Shown here piece by piece: positions 34,864 to 45,670 of a DNA stretch of 64,000 nt. The DNA is taken from assembly GCF_035046485.1 (NCBI RefSeq), contig NC_085138.1:62116580-62180579 (forward strand), read 5' to 3'. A model generated the notes under the pieces. It had not been told where the DNA came from. It was given only the letters and a program-made list of their open reading frames with translations, and did no database searches. A program made the translations under genes and the position numbers. Position 1 is the stretch's first letter. Each line of letters opens with the position of its first letter. The stretch comes from Aedes albopictus (Eukaryota; Arthropoda; Insecta; Diptera; Culicidae).

Positions 34864-35510
34864 ATTTTCTCGGATATTTGTTTGCACATTTCCCTAGACA
34901 GTTCTTTAAAAGTTCCACCAGGGGGTTCTTTCAGGTTTTCCTCCAGGTACTGCTTTGAAAATATTCAGATTTTCGTTCAGAATTTTTTATTCAAAGACTC
35001 TCACAACAATTCCTGCAGAGATAACTCCAGAATCTATACCTTAGCATTTTCCAAGGATATTTTTTCCAAAAATTTTGCTATGTGAGTTTTCTAGCTCTCC
35101 CAGGCTTAAGAATTCCATTGATAATTCTTTTCTTTTTTCAATTTAGTGAGCAGTTCTCTAAAACAATTTTTCAGGTTTTTTTTGTTTCTGCAGAATTTCT
35201 TTCAGAAATGTCTACAGGTAATAGATAAAAGGTTTTTGTGCACAAATGCCTTCAGAAATTGCGAGAGAGCACTACGGAATCCACTCCTTATTTTTTTCAA
35301 GCATGTTTTCCTCAGAATTACTTGCAGAGTTCTCCCAGATTTTTTTTTATTTCGGAATTTCGCAGGTATCTCAAGGTGTTTCTTCAGGAATTTTCCTAGG
35401 AATAATCGCAGGCATTCATCCAGGAATTGCTTCAGAAATTTCTTTAGGAATTGTCCTAGAATCCGTTAAAAAAATAAAGAATTTCCTTTAGAAGTTTCTC
35501 GAGGTATATC
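34864..35510. repeat. 12-bp array, TCC orientation
   Basis: Degenerate T-rich units such as GGAATTGCTTCA and GAAATTTCTTTA. The two overlapping 80-107-codon frames are array read-through. Confidence 0.75.
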
Positions 35511-36300
35511 TAGGAGATTGTTAATGAATTTCTTGAGACAATCCAGGATTTATTTTAAATTTCTTCAGGTATTCTTTAAAAAATCCATCAGTATTTTTTG
35601 TTCAATTGCTGAAAGAACTTCTGAAAAATTCCTGGAGAAATATTTGAAAAAAAATTGCAGAGATCTCTAAAAATTTTCAATGATGAATTTCTGATGGCAC
35701 GGTAGGAGAAACTGACAGGAATCACTGAAGTTATTTCTCAAAAAAAAAAAAAAAACAAAAGAAGATTTTCCGAAGCAATCCTCGTAGAATTTTTGTACAA
35801 TTTTTTAAAAGAATTCTTTGGTATATGTTTAGTGTTTACTAAAAACTACATGGATGTACTTTTGATATCCCTGGCTGAAAATCCTAACGAAATCTTTAAC
35901 GTTCTGAAGAAGTCTCTGGAGATGAAAATAGTTCCTCAAAGTAATTTCAGAAGGAATCCCAGCAGAAATTTCTGCAAAGCTCCTGAAGAATTTTCTGAAG
36001 ATATCTTCAGTAGTGTCCCTGTAGAAACTCTAGAAAATGATTTCAAATGAATCGCAGGACGAATACCTGAAGAAATTCCAGAAAAAATCTTGAAGGAATC
36101 ACAGGGGTTTTTTGAAGAATTTTGTGGAAAAATACCTGGAGAAACTTCTCGGGAAACCCTTGGTGGTGTTCTTGAAAAAAAAATGAGGAATTTATAGGAA
36201 AATTCCAAGAGAATTCCTTTAATAAAATTCTTGGATGATTTGCGGAAGGAACTCCTGGAGTTCTGTGGACAAATTTCTGAAGAAAAATTCTGTAGGACTA
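35511..36300. repeat. 12-bp array, GGA orientation
   Basis: Orientation reverses near 35510; units such as GAAATTCCAGAA and GAATACCTGGAG follow. Paired with the preceding block it gives another inverted array. Confidence 0.75.
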
Positions 36301-36334
36301 CTTGAAGAAACGCATAGATAAGCGTACAAAGTGG

Positions 36335-36468
36335 AAAAACTTGTAATTAGAAGGCACGAAATGTTGCTAATTGGCAAATTGAGAGAAAAAAATCGCGTTC
36401 TGGTGGGATACGAACCCACGACTCCGTATTCGCTAGACCGGCGCTTTAACCAACTAAGCCACAGAACA
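36335..36468 (-). mobile_element. tRNA-headed SINE, third family
   Basis: On the minus strand the tRNA-like head (36468-36396) is followed by CGATTTTTTTCTCTC, CAATTTGCCAATTAGCAACA and CGTGCCTTCTAATTACAAG. The tail block is repeated at 26290-26411 (+) and, alone, at about 36722-36760 (+), so this is a dispersed family. No target duplication was identified. Confidence 0.75.
36396..36468 (-). tRNA. tRNA-like sequence, probably SINE head or pseudogene
   Basis: Exactly 73 nt. The acceptor pairs TGTTCTG with CAGAACG, the D arm GCTT with AAGC, and the T arm GTGGG with CCCAC around TTCGTAT. A box GTGGCTTAGTTGG and a near-B box GGTTCGTATCC are present. The anticodon stem (CCGGT / ATACG) pairs poorly. 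The loop CTAGCGA would present AGC, but the D-arm region looks more like insect tRNA-Thr. The broken anticodon arm and its SINE-like downstream sequence argue against a working tRNA gene. Confidence 0.5.
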
Positions 36469-36470
36469 GG

Positions 36471-36800
36471 TAATGGTTCTGCGGAATAGAAAGCCAAACT
36501 GACTCCGAAGCCGCACCGTGAACACTCCTATTTCACAAACTCATCTCTCTTTTCGGCTTAGATGCCAATCCACAACACACTCCTGTTTGTGCCCACTAAC
36601 TACAAGTGTGAGCGAATTATTTATATGAAGCCGAGACTTACTCTCGCACTTCGCATACCTAGCCACCAGGCAGTTTGTTTTGCTGGTGTCTAATTAGTAT
36701 GCGTCGAGAGCTCGGCACGAATACTAGCAACATTTCGTGCCTTATAATTACAAGTTTTTCCAGTATGTTTCAGACATACCAGTAAATCTGGTAAAATGCC
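36471..36800. other. Unclassified DNA with inverted SINE-tail fragment
   Basis: Contains TAGCAACATTTCGTGCCTTA at 36725-36744, an inverted copy of the SINE tail at 36335-36372. The rest has no visible coding or repeat structure. Confidence 0.5.
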
Positions 36801-37200
36801 AGTAAAATTGGCAATATGTATCATTGTAAGCGTACATAGATCCCAATAAAAGAATCTTCGAAGAAAATTCCGAAGGAATACCTGGAGAAACTTACGATGA
36901 ATCTTTAATGAATGCATAGAAGAATTTACAAAGTATTTCCTGGTGGAGTTTCAGAAGTAACCCATATACTCTCTTTATCCGTAACCCATATAATTTAACC
37001 TAAAAGAATGCTTGAAAAAATTTCTGGAGAAATTCATCAGGCAATATATGTAGGAAGCCCAGGAGAAATTCCTCAAGAATTTCTGAAAGAACTTCTTAAA
37101 AATCACAGGAAGAGTTTCTATAGGAAACCTTGCTTGATTTTAAGACTGAATTCCTGTAGTAATTTCTGAAGAAATCCAGAGATGATGTCAGGAAAAAATC
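36801..37200. repeat. 12-bp array, GGA orientation
   Basis: Degenerate GGAATACCTGGA-like units. No gene. Confidence 0.65.
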
Positions 37201-37860
37201 CACGGCAGGTTTTTTTTCGACTTGTATTCAATGGACAAATTTATGGAGGAATACGAGCTGAGAGGTTGGGACGAGATGTCCCCACTCAATAGCTTCATTG
37301 TTGAATCAAATAACGCTGCACGGTAGGCCTGGCCGCTTTAATGCTTGTAATGCATCTATGATGTACTGCAATCATTAATAATGACAAGAAAAATGATAGA
37401 AGTTGTCGATTCTATCATTTTCCAGGATTCTTTCAATGAATGGCTGTGTATGTGTAGAATAGACTAGACTAGACTAGACTAGACTAGAATGCGAATAGAA
37501 GATTCTGAAGATATATCGAGGAAAATTTCTAAAACAATCCCTCCGAAGAGTTTTTGAAGTAATCTTTGTTAGTATTTCTGAATAATATCTACTTTTCAAA
37601 TAACGCTGGAGGAATTTATTACGAAATACCTGGAGGATTTTTGGATAAATTGCTGAAGATATCCATGCATTCTTTATAATTACATAAATCCCTCGATATT
37701 TTTTGGAGAATGCTTTTTTTTAATCACTAAAGTATTTCTGAAGCATTTCATGGAATATTTTTTTATGCAGTCCATACACAATTTTCTAAAATAAGCTTCT
37801 GAGGCATTTCGTAGGAATAACGAGTGAAATATCTGGATTTAATCCCTGTAAAAAACCAAT
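37201..37860. other. Unclassified insertion with TAGAC tail, then sparse array
   Basis: 37205-37455 is non-array sequence ending in a pentanucleotide run (TAGAC)n at about 37460-37486, which could be a retroposon tail. From 37490 sparse GGA-type units resume and fade by 37860. Confidence 0.5.
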
Positions 37861-38079
37861 GAAACCTAGTGGGCATCCCTCCAACTTTTACTGAATATAC
37901 GAATACCTCCCTCGCCGCCTTTTCTAGGCCTATCGTAAAAAATACTTTGGATAATTTCCTATATCCAGTAAAGCGGAAACAACTCCTAATTTCACTGAGA
38001 AGCTAATTACTTACATGTATGGAAGGCATAGTCCTTGGTGCTGGCTCATCATCGCTTAATCAAAAAGAAGATGTGTTGT

Positions 38080-38420
38080 TGGTTCTAGTCTTCTGTTTTC
38101 TTCTATTCTTTGTCTTCTATCTTCTGTTTTTTCTACTACCTACTTCCTTCTATCTTCGGTATTCTGTATTCCATCATTTGTATTGTCTCTTTTATCTTTT
38201 ATCTTCTGAATTCTTAATTCAATTTAATATTTGCTGTCCTATTTCTTCTGTTTCCTATCTTCGTTTATCTATTTCCTCTTTTCTGTTTTTACCTTCTCAC
38301 TTCTGTCTTCTACCTACTATTTCCTCTCTTCTGTTTTCTACTTTCAATCCTTTGTTTTTCTACCTTATATTTTATATCTCCTATCTTGTATGCTGTAGCT
38401 TCTCCCTTCAATTGTCCATA
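38080..38420. repeat. Pyrimidine-rich low-complexity tract
   Basis: About 340 bp dominated by TCTTCTATC / TTCTGTTTTCT on the plus strand. The 138-codon frame spanning it is Ser/Phe/Leu-rich because of composition and is not called as a gene. Confidence 0.8.
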
Positions 38421-38887
38421 TCCCATACAAGTTGAGATGCCTCGCTCGTCTACTCACAACGGAAAGTTTCCTAGCGCGAAACTGCTCCCAAGAATTGATC
38501 CAATTTCCGTGGAAAATTTCGTTCCATTATTCAGGAAAATCTAGTTCCAATGTCAACTCCGTCAACCCGACCGTCCTCAAATCCGTGCCGTTCCGGTTAA
38601 CGAGGAAGCTTGGAAGAGCAAAGGCGGCAAAAAGCGCAATCATTCGACGTCGTCGTTGTGTTGACGATGACAACGGTGACGTCCCTGATACAGCAGTAAA
38701 CAGCAGATTCCCATTGAACTAACGGCCCTGCTCTTCATCCCTACCTCCGCGTGGGCGTCAAATGAAGTAATAATGAACTTCCCATCTCGCTGTGGAGCGA
38801 TGCGCGCGAGTATCGCGTAAATTTCCCAGCGCCCTATCGCTCTTAATCCCGTCCCGGTTCGACCCTGGTTCTGCCAGTCAGGAGCAC
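38421..38887. other. Single-copy-looking DNA, no gene called
   Basis: Relatively GC-rich. The 96-codon plus frame at 38432 and the 89-codon minus frame overlap and neither shows a domain or splice-supported continuation. Confidence 0.45.
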
Positions 38888-40164
38888 CCCGAGCAGAGGG
38901 GAATATCAAATTAATAACTACGAAATTACAAAACCTGTTTTTATATCTCGTTTTGTTATTATTGTATTATCAAGGCATTACGTTTCCATAACATGTTTTG
39001 TTGGACAATCTTATTTTGTTATGAGCAAGCTATTGGTATACAACCATTCAATAACATTTCAATATTACATTTTGTTGTGGAACAAGTTTGATTATTATTG
39101 TATTATTGAGAGTGTACAAATACTTTATGCTATTGCTATCCAAACTAAAACAAGTTTTGAAATAAATCCTACGTCATTCAACAACGTTATTTACAGTATT
39201 TCGCGAGTTAACTTATATTTCGTGACATGGAGGTGCTGTAATGTGTACAAAACCAAGTCCCTGCTGGGCGCCGCGAGGTTTGCAATTGACTGAGTTGTAG
39301 CTGAAAAGTTCCCAAAATATCAGCCACTGCCCAAGTGACGCAGCACCCTACATACATCAAAATGAGAACATAGCAGACGATATTGAAGGTGGGGTTTGAA
39401 AGGGACGTTCCAGATTCCGCCTTTGACATGAGAATTTCAATGATAAAAATGTCAAACTTATTGAGTAAACTTGTTTGAACGAAGCTAATACAGACAGGTG
39501 AATCCAGAATTGTAGGTGGTTTTGAATGGGATTTTTCATAAATATTTTATATTTTCACATGTTTTCCCTGTCGTTCCAGAGGATGAAGTCGGATCTACCT
39601 ATTTGTGGTAAAATATTACATGAATAGTTGAAAATACGCCTATGAGGGAAGAGAGAAACTGAAGTTCGCAATTATTGTTCCACCATTCTCACATGCTGGG
39701 CTAAATATGTGCAGCACTCAGCCAACACGAAGTCATATATGATGTAGATAAGGATGCTAATGTGGAGGCCATATGCGTACATGCTTTCATTTTACCGCGG
39801 GTAAAGTGTACGCATATCGCCTCCACTTTAGCATCCTATTCAACAGCATGTGCGATTGTTTGATATCATAACTAATTTTGCTTTCGGGATGTTATCAATA
39901 ACTCTTTAATACCAAAATTTGTTGTTGAAATATTTCCCAAATTCATTGTTATTAGGTTGTTATTGACACTAACAAAACATGTTATTAAATTGATTTTCCA
40001 GGAACAAATTTTTGTTATGTGACTTGTTATTTTGCCGCTTATGACAGACAAGTTTATAACTCAATATGTTATGTTAATAACACAAAAATAACTAATTCCA
40101 TTATGCAGTTATTTTGCCAAAATAACGCATTTTGTTATGCTGTTGTTATTCTCTTCTGCTCGGG
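38888..40164. mobile_element. TIR element rich in TTTTGTTAT, CCCGAGCAGA ends
   Basis: Left CCCGAGCAGAGGGGAAT faces right ATTCTCTTCTGCTCGGG. The first eight bases match the 33996-34491 element, so the two are related families. Both flanks are dense in AACAAAAT / ATTTTGTTA motifs in inverted orientation. The target duplication is not clear. A hairpin element (39751-39837) and GC-richer DNA (39230-39700) lie inside. Confidence 0.7.
39751..39837. repeat. 87-bp hairpin
   Basis: AGGATGCTAATGTGGAGGCC at the left pairs with CGCCTCCACTTTAGCATCCT at the right; ATATGCGTACA / TGTACGCATAT continue the stem. Loop about 20 nt. Probably a minute MITE. Confidence 0.85.
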
Positions 40165-41289
40165 TACCGCGCCGCCGCCGCTGCTGCCGTCATCATCTTT
40201 AATGCAATCTTTTTATTACGCCCCCCCCCCCTCGCCTCTCTTTCTGTGTAAAGTATCGGCGGCACTCACGCAGAGTCACAGGGTGGAGGGATTCGCGTAA
40301 AGCTTCGTCGGCATTATCCTCTTCGTTCGAAAGTCAGGACCCGCCTAAAGCCAACATTCGTCGACGTCGCCGTTAGAGCACTAGTATAAACTGCGGGTGC
40401 AGCAGCATCGAGTAAATCGCACTGATAAATTCCTTTTTACAACAGCTCCTCAGCTGGCAGCTATATACCCACACCCAGAAGAAATCACCGGGTCGTGCTC
40501 TTGTGGAAGCTCGAGAAAGAAGTTCGAGTTGAAAAAAAAAAACGCGGCTTAGGCAGAATGGTCGGGGTTCGGGGTCGAAGAGCGTGATGGGATGCACTTC
40601 TGTCATAACTGGAACTCATTATTGTTATCTCGAGGTGGAGCGTGCTCGTTTGCTGGGGCTGCTCTGCTGTGTTCTCGGTGGTACGTAGAAAATGTGATTC
40701 TGTTGTTGCTGGAAGTGCAAAACAAAAACTTCGCTAAGATTGCCGTTATGCACGCAACGAATTCGATTAAAAGCGATAGACGTTCGAACTTATCTACGAT
40801 TCTAGAGATTATCATCTGCAATCGCAAACACCTACCTCAACATTATTTACTCTTTCGACTCGCTGTCAAATAAAGGCTTCAACAAGCAGATAAGTTACTC
40901 TCACAGGTTCTAGCGCTACAACTTAGTAGAAACCCACCAAAGATTTGAAGAAGACTCCACTTTCTGAATAGCAACACTAGCTATAATACCCAGCAAATCC
41001 CCAATGGGAGACAGCGACAGCAACCACGACGAGTTTTGCGGTTTCCGTTGGCACACAACGAAGATCTGGTTGTTGCTTGGAATGGTAGGTACTTGTCGGC
41101 CGTAACTTTGATGTGCGACTCTATGTTAAATCTTTAATACTCCCGCTTTAAAACCCTTTGGAGCCAAAGGGGTCATATATGACCCCAACATAAAAACGGC
41201 TGTATAAATTCACACATTTAATAAAACAGAACACTGTTTTCGGAAAAGTTGTGGCAAATTGAGTCCTCTTTTAAGAAAAAAAAAATGGA
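40165..41289. other. Single-copy-looking DNA, no gene called
   Basis: A C-rich run lies near 40219-40230. A short hairpin GGGGTCATATATGACCCC lies near 41169-41186. Overlapping 70-93-codon frames on both strands have no domain. Confidence 0.5.
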
Positions 41290-41725
41290 AATATTTGTAT
41301 TTTAGGTTTTATTGACAACCTAGAACATCCTGAACTCCACGAAGTTTATAGAAGCAAAATAATTGACATACCAGTTGTTCTAAAAACCAAATTTGGATAT
41401 GGATTACGCTCATATGTATTCATTGAACCTTCGTTAAGAAGATCAAAAGTTGTATTATATTCTGAGATGTTCTAGGTGTTCCAAACACCATAAGAAGTCC
41501 TTCAAATCTATAAGAATTATTTTATGTGTTTTCGCCATGAATAATAGCATTGCATAATCTACTGGGATCTGTGAAGCTCTTAAAATCTATAATGTCCTTT
41601 ATTGACACTCTAGGAATATTACAGGTCAGCCAAACTACCTTGGAGTTCAGAACATCAGGTCAACACTCGTAACAGTAGCCATATCTGCTATACTGAGTAA
41701 CGTTGCATAATCAAACACGGCCCTT

Positions 41726-41812
41726 AATGTCCCAAAGGTTTATAATAATGTCTAGTAGACTTCAGGTCGGTCCTGAAGTCTACTAGATATTATTATAAAC
41801 CTTTGGGACATT
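41726..41812. repeat. 87-bp near-perfect palindrome
   Basis: AATGTCCCAAAGGTTTATAA runs into GTCTAGTAGACTTCAGG, a tiny loop, and then the complement ending CCTTTGGGACATT. Other units of the tandem array keep only the right half, so this hairpin arose by inverted duplication within one unit. Confidence 0.9.
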
Positions 41813-41872
41813 CAGGGTCGTCCAAACTGCCCTATAATGAAGTTCTTCAATTCTACATAAATAACTTTATGT

Positions 41873-42151
41873 TGAGGCCCATATAGCCGAGGCGGTAAAC
41901 GCACGGGTATTCAGCATGACCATGCTGAGGGTGACGGGTTCGATTCCTGGTCGGTCCAGGATCTTTCCGTAAAGGAAATTTCCTTGACTTCCTTGGGCAT
42001 AAAGTATATTCGTGCCTGCCACACGATATACGCATGCAAAATGGTCATTGGCAGAGGAAGCTCTCAGTTAATAACTGTGGAAGTGCTCATACAACACTAT
42101 GGTGAGATGCAGGCTTTGTTCCAATGAGGACGTTACGCCAAGAAGAGAGAG
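41873..42151 (+). mobile_element. tRNA-derived SINE, Feilai-like
   Basis: The element starts TTGAGGCCCATATAGCCGAG, with an A box like TAGCCGAGGCGG and B box GGTTCGATTCC, and ends in AAGAAGAGAGAG. Perfect 10-bp target duplications AACTTTATGT lie at 41863-41872 and 42152-42161. It is inserted into a unit of the 41290-42870 tandem repeat and is closely similar to 16709-16989. The 60-codon minus ORF within it is not a gene. Confidence 0.93.
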
Positions 42152-42889
42152 AACTTTATGTGTTTTCGCCACAAATAATAGAATTGCATAATTTGCTGGG
42201 ATTCATGAAGCTCTTGTAACCACAATTGTCATTTTGGGACACTATAGGGATATTCAAGGTCAGTTAAACTATCTTGGAGTCAAGAACATCAGGTCTACAC
42301 TCGTAACAACAGCCATATCTGCTATACTGAGTAACGTTGCATAATCAACCGTGGTTATTAGAGCCAACTGAAGTCTACTAGATATTATTATCAACCTTTG
42401 GGACATTGAGGGTCGCCCAAACTGCCCTTCAAATCTACAAAGAATTTGTTTGTTTTTGTGTTTTCGCCGTGAAGATCTGGAAATTTAAAAGGTAATTTAG
42501 ATATATGTACTATAAATAACCCAGATTTACCAAGCTACCTTGGAGTTTAGAACTTCAGGTCTACACTCGTAACAGTCATATCAACGTTACTCAGTACGTT
42601 GCATCATCCATCGTCGTTTTTGGATCAACCTGAAGTCTACTAGATATTATTATAAACTTTTGGGGCATTCAGGGTCGTCCAAACTGTCTTGAAGTTTAGC
42701 TTTTGACAGTAACAGTAGTTATTTTTACAATGAACTGTAATATACACACTCAACTAAAATCTGCAAGCCCCCTGGCTTTTCATGAGTCATTCCAAGATAC
42801 TTTTGAGACATTCCAGATCAACCAAACTACACTGGAGATTATTGCTTCAGGCCAACACTAATTGTGTAACTGAAAACAGCAAAAAATGT

Positions 42890-44235
42890 ATATTTTTACG
42901 CTTGTAGACTCCTTTAGGAATTCCTCCGGAAATTTCTTTAAGCGTTCCTCCGATTATTCCTTTAGGCATTCCTCCGGAAATTCCTTTAGGCATTCCTCCG
43001 GAAATGTCTTTAGGCATTCCTCCGGAAATTCCTTTAGGCACTCCTCCGGAAATTCCTTTAGGCATTCCTCCAGAAATTCCTTTAGGCATTCCTCCGGAAA
43101 TTACTCAGGAAATTCCTTTAGAAATTACTCCGGAAATTCCTTTAGAAATAACTCCGGAAATTCCTTTAGAAATTCCTCCGGAAATTCCTTTAGGAAGTCC
43201 TCCGGAAATAAATTTAGGAAGTCCTCCGCAAATTCCTTTAAGAAGTCCTCCGGAAATTCCTTTAGGAATTCCTCCGGAAATTCCTTTAGGAAGTCCTCCG
43301 GAAATTCCTTTAGGAAGTCCTCCGGAAATTCGTTTAGGAAGTCCTCCGGAAATTCCTTTAGGAATTCCACCGGGAATTCGTTTAGGAAGTCCTCCAGAAA
43401 TTCCTTTAAGAAGTACTCCGGAAATTCCACTGGGAATTTCTCCGGAAATTCCTTTAGGAATTCCTCCGGAAATTCCTTTAGGAAGTCCTCCGGAAATTCC
43501 TCTAGGAATTCCTCCGGAAGTTTCTCCAAGATTCCTCTAAGGATTCCTCCGGAAATTCTTCTAGGAATTCGTCCTGAAATTCCTCTAGGAATTCATCCAG
43601 AAATTCCTCTAGGAATTTCTCCGGAAATTCTTCTAGGAATTCGTCCTGAAATTCCTCTAGGAATTCATTCGGAAATTCCTCTAGGAATTCCTCTGGAAAT
43701 TCCTCTAGGAATTCCTCTGGAAATTCCTCTAGGAATTCCTCCGGAAATTCCTCTAGGAAAGTTCTCCGGAAATTCCACTAGGAAATTTCTCCGGAAATTC
43801 CACTAGGAAATTTCTCCGGAAGTTTCTTTAAGAATTCCTCGCGAAATATCTCTAAGAACCCATCCGGAAATTCCTCCAGCATTTCCTCCGGGAAATTTCT
43901 TTATAAATTCCTCCGGAAATTCCTCTAGGAATTCCTCCAGAAATTCTTCAAGGAATTTCTCCGGAAATCCCTCTAGGAATCGCTCCGCTAATTCCTCTAG
44001 GATTTTTTCCGGAAATACCACTAGGAAATTTCTCCGGAAATCCCTTTAGGAATTCCTCGGGAAATTCCTCTAGGAATTCTTCCGGAAATCCCTTTCAGAA
44101 CCCCTCCGGAAATTCCTCCAGGAATTCCTACTGAAATTCCTCCTGGAATTCCTCCTGGAATTCCTCCTGGAATACCTCCTGAAATTCCTCTGGAAATTCC
44201 ATTGAAAACTCCTCTAGCAATTCCTCCAAGAGGTC
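42890..44235. repeat. 24-bp higher-order array, CCTCCGGAAATT type
   Basis: A more homogeneous version of the 12-bp repeat: alternating CCTCCGGAAATT and CCTTTAGGAATT give a 24-bp unit over at least 600 bp (42900-43540), then CTCTAGGAATT variants. Open frames of 306 residues on plus (NSFRxSSG), 178 (PPEIPLGI) and 134 on minus (EEFLKEFPE) overlap over the same DNA, showing that openness is due to the repeat. Confidence 0.95.
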
Positions 44236-44462
44236 CTCCAGAAGTTTCGCCCGGAAACTATCGAAAGAACATCCTGGAAGCATTCCTGGGGGAACTCACG
44301 GGAATCCTACAGGTACTCCTTGGTGAACTTCTGGAGGAACTCTTGAGGCAATTTTCTTAGAAACTCCCGCAGGAATTTCCGGGGAGAATTCATGGAGGAA
44401 CTCTCGAAGGAATTTCTGGAGGAATTCTTGAGGAATTTTCGAAGGGATTGGAGAAATTCAGA
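44236..44462. repeat. 12-bp array, GGA orientation
   Basis: Short inverted continuation with GGAGGAACTCTTGAGG and GGAATTTCTGGA units. It ends at the start of the 152-bp satellite. Confidence 0.8.
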
Positions 44463-45670
44463 AGACTTCCTGAACATGATAGTTTACAAATCGTAGCTTT
44501 TTTGTATATTGAAAGAAGTTACCGTTACACCTGCAGCCTTAAGTATCTAAACTCAAGAACAGTTTGGTTGACCTAGGATATCCCGACTGATCTGATATTG
44601 TCAATTAACCTTTCAGAAGACTTACTGGACATGAAAGATAACAAATCGTAGATTTGTATAATGAAAGAACAGTTTGGTTGACCTAGGATATCCCGACTGA
44701 TCTGATATTGTCAATCAACCTTTCAGCAGACTTACTGAACATGATAGATAACAAATCATAGCTTTGTATAATGAAAGAAGTTACCGCTACACCCATAGAT
44801 ATAAGGATTTAAACTCAAAAACAGTTTGGATGACCTAGGATATCCCGTCCCGACTGATCTGATACTGTCTATTGAACTTTCAAAAGACTTACTGAACATA
44901 ATAGATTACAAAACGTAGCTTTGTATAATGAAAGAAGTACCGTTACACCCGTGGACTTAAAGATCTAAACTCAACAACAGTTTGGATGACCTAGGATATC
45001 CTGAATGATTTGATACTGTCAATTAACCTTTCAGAAGACTTACTGGACATGATAGGTTACAAATCGTAGCTTTGTATAATGGAACAAATTACCGTTACAC
45101 CCGCAGACTTTAGAATCTAAACAGTTTGTTTGACCTAGGATATCCCGACCAATCTGATATTGTCTAATAACTTTTCAGAAGACTTACTGGGCACGATAGA
45201 TTACAAATCATAGCTTTGAATAATGAAAGAAGCAACCGTTACACACGTAGACTTTAAGATCTGAACTCAAGAACAGTTTGGATGACCTAGGATACCCCGA
45301 CTGATCTGATTTTGTCTGTTGAACTTTCAGAAGACTTACTGGACATGATAGATTACAAATCGTAGCTTTGTATAATGAAAGAAGTTACCATTACACCCAT
45401 ATACTTAAAGATCTAAACTCAAGAATAGTTTGGATGACCTAGGATATTCAGAAAAAATATGCTGCATACTATTCTACCGTTTTTATGCTATTGACCACCA
45501 AAACTAGAGAAAAACGTAGAAAAAAAACTCCATAATAACGCTTGGAAAAAATCCGGATCAAAGCGTTAATGAAAAAAGTTACCGTTACACCCGTAGACTT
45601 TAAGATTCAAACTCAAGAACGATTTGGATGAACAAGATCAGTCGGGACTGACCTGATACTGTATGTTTTT
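44463..45670. repeat. Satellite of about 152 bp, seven to eight units
   Basis: The landmark ACCTAGGA falls at about 44571, 44681, 44833, 44989, 45132, 45284 and 45437, giving periods of 110 (a deleted unit), 152, 156, 143, 152 and 153 bp. Each unit has CAGTTTGG, ATATCCCGACTGATCTGATA, CAGAAGACTTACTGGACATG, CAAATCGTAGCTTTGTATAA and GTTACCGTTACACC. Identity between units is high (about 90%), so the array is relatively young. Confidence 0.92.

Larger units (their letters stand above)
41290..42870. repeat. Tandem repeat of about 270-345 bp
   Basis: Three recognisable units share, in order, TGTGTTTTCGCC, CTTGGAGT, AACATCAGGTC, ACACTCGTAAC, GCATAATC and CTACTAGATATTATTAT. TGGAGT landmarks at 41641, 42275 and 42541 give spacings of about 345 (after removing the SINE) and 266 bp. 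The first unit contains an extra hairpin (41726-41812). Older fragments flank both sides, and diverged relatives reappear at about 45780-46450. Confidence 0.8.

Noticed and set aside
36396..36468. Functional tRNA gene
   Set aside because: The anticodon stem does not pair and the downstream sequence is shared with other loci as a SINE tail. Kept only as a tRNA-like feature.
38019..38435. 138-codon hydrophobic ORF resembling a membrane protein
   Set aside because: Hydrophobicity comes from a pyrimidine-rich low-complexity tract.
42886..43806. A 306-codon Asn/Ser/Phe-Arg repeat protein
   Set aside because: A 24-bp tandem array read in one of three open frames. Equally long frames overlap it on both strands.
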